A stretch of 64,000 nucleotides of DNA, taken from assembly GCA_024698075.1 (NCBI GenBank), contig JAILRP010000005.1:1-64000 (forward strand), written 5' to 3'. Positions 63,236 to 64,000 of this stretch are shown piece after piece; positions within the stretch are counted from its first letter, which is position 1, and each line of letters begins with the position of its first letter. Under the pieces are notes generated by a model. It searched no databases. It was not told where the DNA came from and saw only the letters and a program-made list of their open reading frames with translations. A program made the translations under genes and the position numbers. Source of the DNA: Lachnospiraceae bacterium. GTDB lineage: Bacteria > Bacillota > Clostridia > Lachnospirales > Lachnospiraceae.

Positions 63236-64000
63236 ATCGCAAACTCCGCCGCTTCACGGATATTGGTGATCTGCGCCATCCCTGTCATTCCCCCGAACTC
63301 TCCGTCAAGGTTCCACGGTATCGGTTCATCCGACTCGACCGTAAGTGACGAACATTTAAAACAGAGCACGTTTTCCGAGTTCCTCTTCCTGTCAAGTATA
63401 GCAGGCGCGATGCTGTTAAACTCGAAAATATTGTCCGGCGCACGCACGAGCATCACCTCAAATATCCCGTCATCGAGCTTAACGTCCGGACCCGGTATAG
63501 CCCTCATACCGCCGACCGAATCGGTGTTCATGACAAGCCCGACGATGAAGCTGCCCGTTATCTCGTTTCCGTCATATGTAACCTTCAGGGGGATCGCCCT
63601 GGCAGCCGGAAGCCTTTTGACGGCCTCCGCAAGGTATGCTGAATATCCGAAGATGTTCTTCATGCCCTGGTCAGTTTCATATGTCACGTCGGTAAACAGT
63701 CCGAAAGCCGCAACATACACGAAATATCTTGAATTGAACCTGCCGATGTCGCAGGAAAAAAGCCTGTCGGAAGCCGCAGTCTCGGCGGCCTTCTTTATCG
63801 TTCTCGGAAGCCCTATGCTTCTGGCAAAATCATTGGTCGAACCGGTCGGAAGATACCCTATCGGGATCCGTACGCCCGCAGACATGAGGCCTGTGACGAT
63901 CTCATCCAGTGTCCCGTCACCCCCGGCGCATACTATCCGGACAAACCCCTTTGCCCACTGCCTCGCAATGACTTCCCCGTCTCCCCGGCACTGCGTCGGG
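63232..64000 (-). CDS. Diacylglycerol kinase-like lipid kinase (5' end outside window)
   Basis: About 255 C-terminal residues are present. The open frame extends upstream of the first ATG to the window edge, with the catalytic-nucleotide motif CAGGDGTLDEI. IGYLPTGSTNDFARSIGLPR follows, then the beta-sandwich half with FEVMLVRAP and WNLDGEFGG. This is the YegS/DgkB family, which phosphorylates diacylglycerol or related lipids at the membrane. It is the first visible gene of the lipid pair with patatin. Confidence 0.93.
   Translation of the reverse strand, partial: PTQCRGDGEVIARQWAKGFVRIVCAGGDGTLDEIVTGLMSAGVRIPIGYLPTGSTNDFARSIGLPRTIKKAAETAASDRLFSCDIGRFNSRYFVYVAAFGLFTDVTYETDQGMKNIFGYSAYLAEAVKRLPAARAIPLKVTYDGNEITGSFIVGLVMNTDSVGGMRAIPGPDVKLDDGIFEVMLVRAPDNIFEFNSIAPAILDRKRNSENVLCFKCSSLTVESDEPIPWNLDGEFGGMTGMAQITNIREAAEFAI

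Overview
The window reads as chromosome of an anaerobic Firmicute of the class Clostridia, most likely a Lachnospiraceae-type gut or rumen bacterium. The evidence is strong AGGAGG-type ribosome sites, sigma-A promoters of the TTGACA/TATAAT type, the paralogue set (DegV, DUF1836, NHLM-type exporters, C1-peptidase/InlB-repeat surface proteins, LL-diaminopimelate aminotransferase, stand-alone Cys-box repeat proteins) and moderate GC content. There is no rRNA, CRISPR array, insertion sequence or prophage; one tRNA gene is present. Most genes lie on the minus strand.

Layout. 1-7.5 kb: end of a sce7726-type protein, a Cache chemoreceptor, a small membrane protein, tRNA-Leu(AAG), an iron alcohol dehydrogenase and an aldo/keto reductase behind a membrane EAL phosphodiesterase. 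7.6-13.5 kb (plus strand): two overlapping hybrid histidine kinases, the second carrying a DegV lipid-binding-like domain and an HPt domain, followed by a receiver-gene remnant. 13.5-18.6 kb: an NHLM-type peptide export island with a cysteine-free double-glycine peptide, two ABC exporters and a very short HlyD-like protein. 18.6-24.9 kb: a small Cys-rich protein and a 2000-residue secreted C1 peptidase with InlB-type repeats. 24.9-33.3 kb: purC-purB followed without a gap by a full F1Fo ATP synthase operon in which atpH is absent and the C-terminal domain of delta is fused to the N-terminus of alpha. 33.4-38.6 kb: amino-sugar genes glmM-(LbH)-nagB-glmS, with glmM fused in frame to an excisionase-type HTH domain and preceded by palindromes. 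38.6-46.2 kb: two lipoproteins, dapL, an ANTAR regulator, a divergent glutamine synthetase and a bactofilin-like membrane protein. 46.3-51.4 kb: a third hybrid kinase and a GH10 xylanase lipoprotein. 51.3-56.5 kb: purA with an attenuator-like leader, cysK, metY with a leader peptide ending in Cys, and a Nudix-PgeF fusion. 56.6-64 kb: a frameshifted MATE transporter, DegV, DUF1836, a LacI-like/GGDEF protein, an SGNH esterase, a patatin phospholipase and a truncated diacylglycerol-kinase-like gene.

Themes. Signalling is dense: three hybrid kinases, one EAL and one GGDEF protein, one chemoreceptor, one ANTAR regulator. Domain fusion recurs (delta-alpha ATP synthase, HTH-GlmM, kinase-DegV-HPt, Nudix-PgeF). 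The best candidates for something undescribed are the delta-alpha ATP synthase fusion, the HTH-GlmM fusion with its palindromic leader, the lipid-sensing-type hybrid kinase, and the cysteine-free NHLM peptide system. Functions are read from motifs by eye; no database search was possible.
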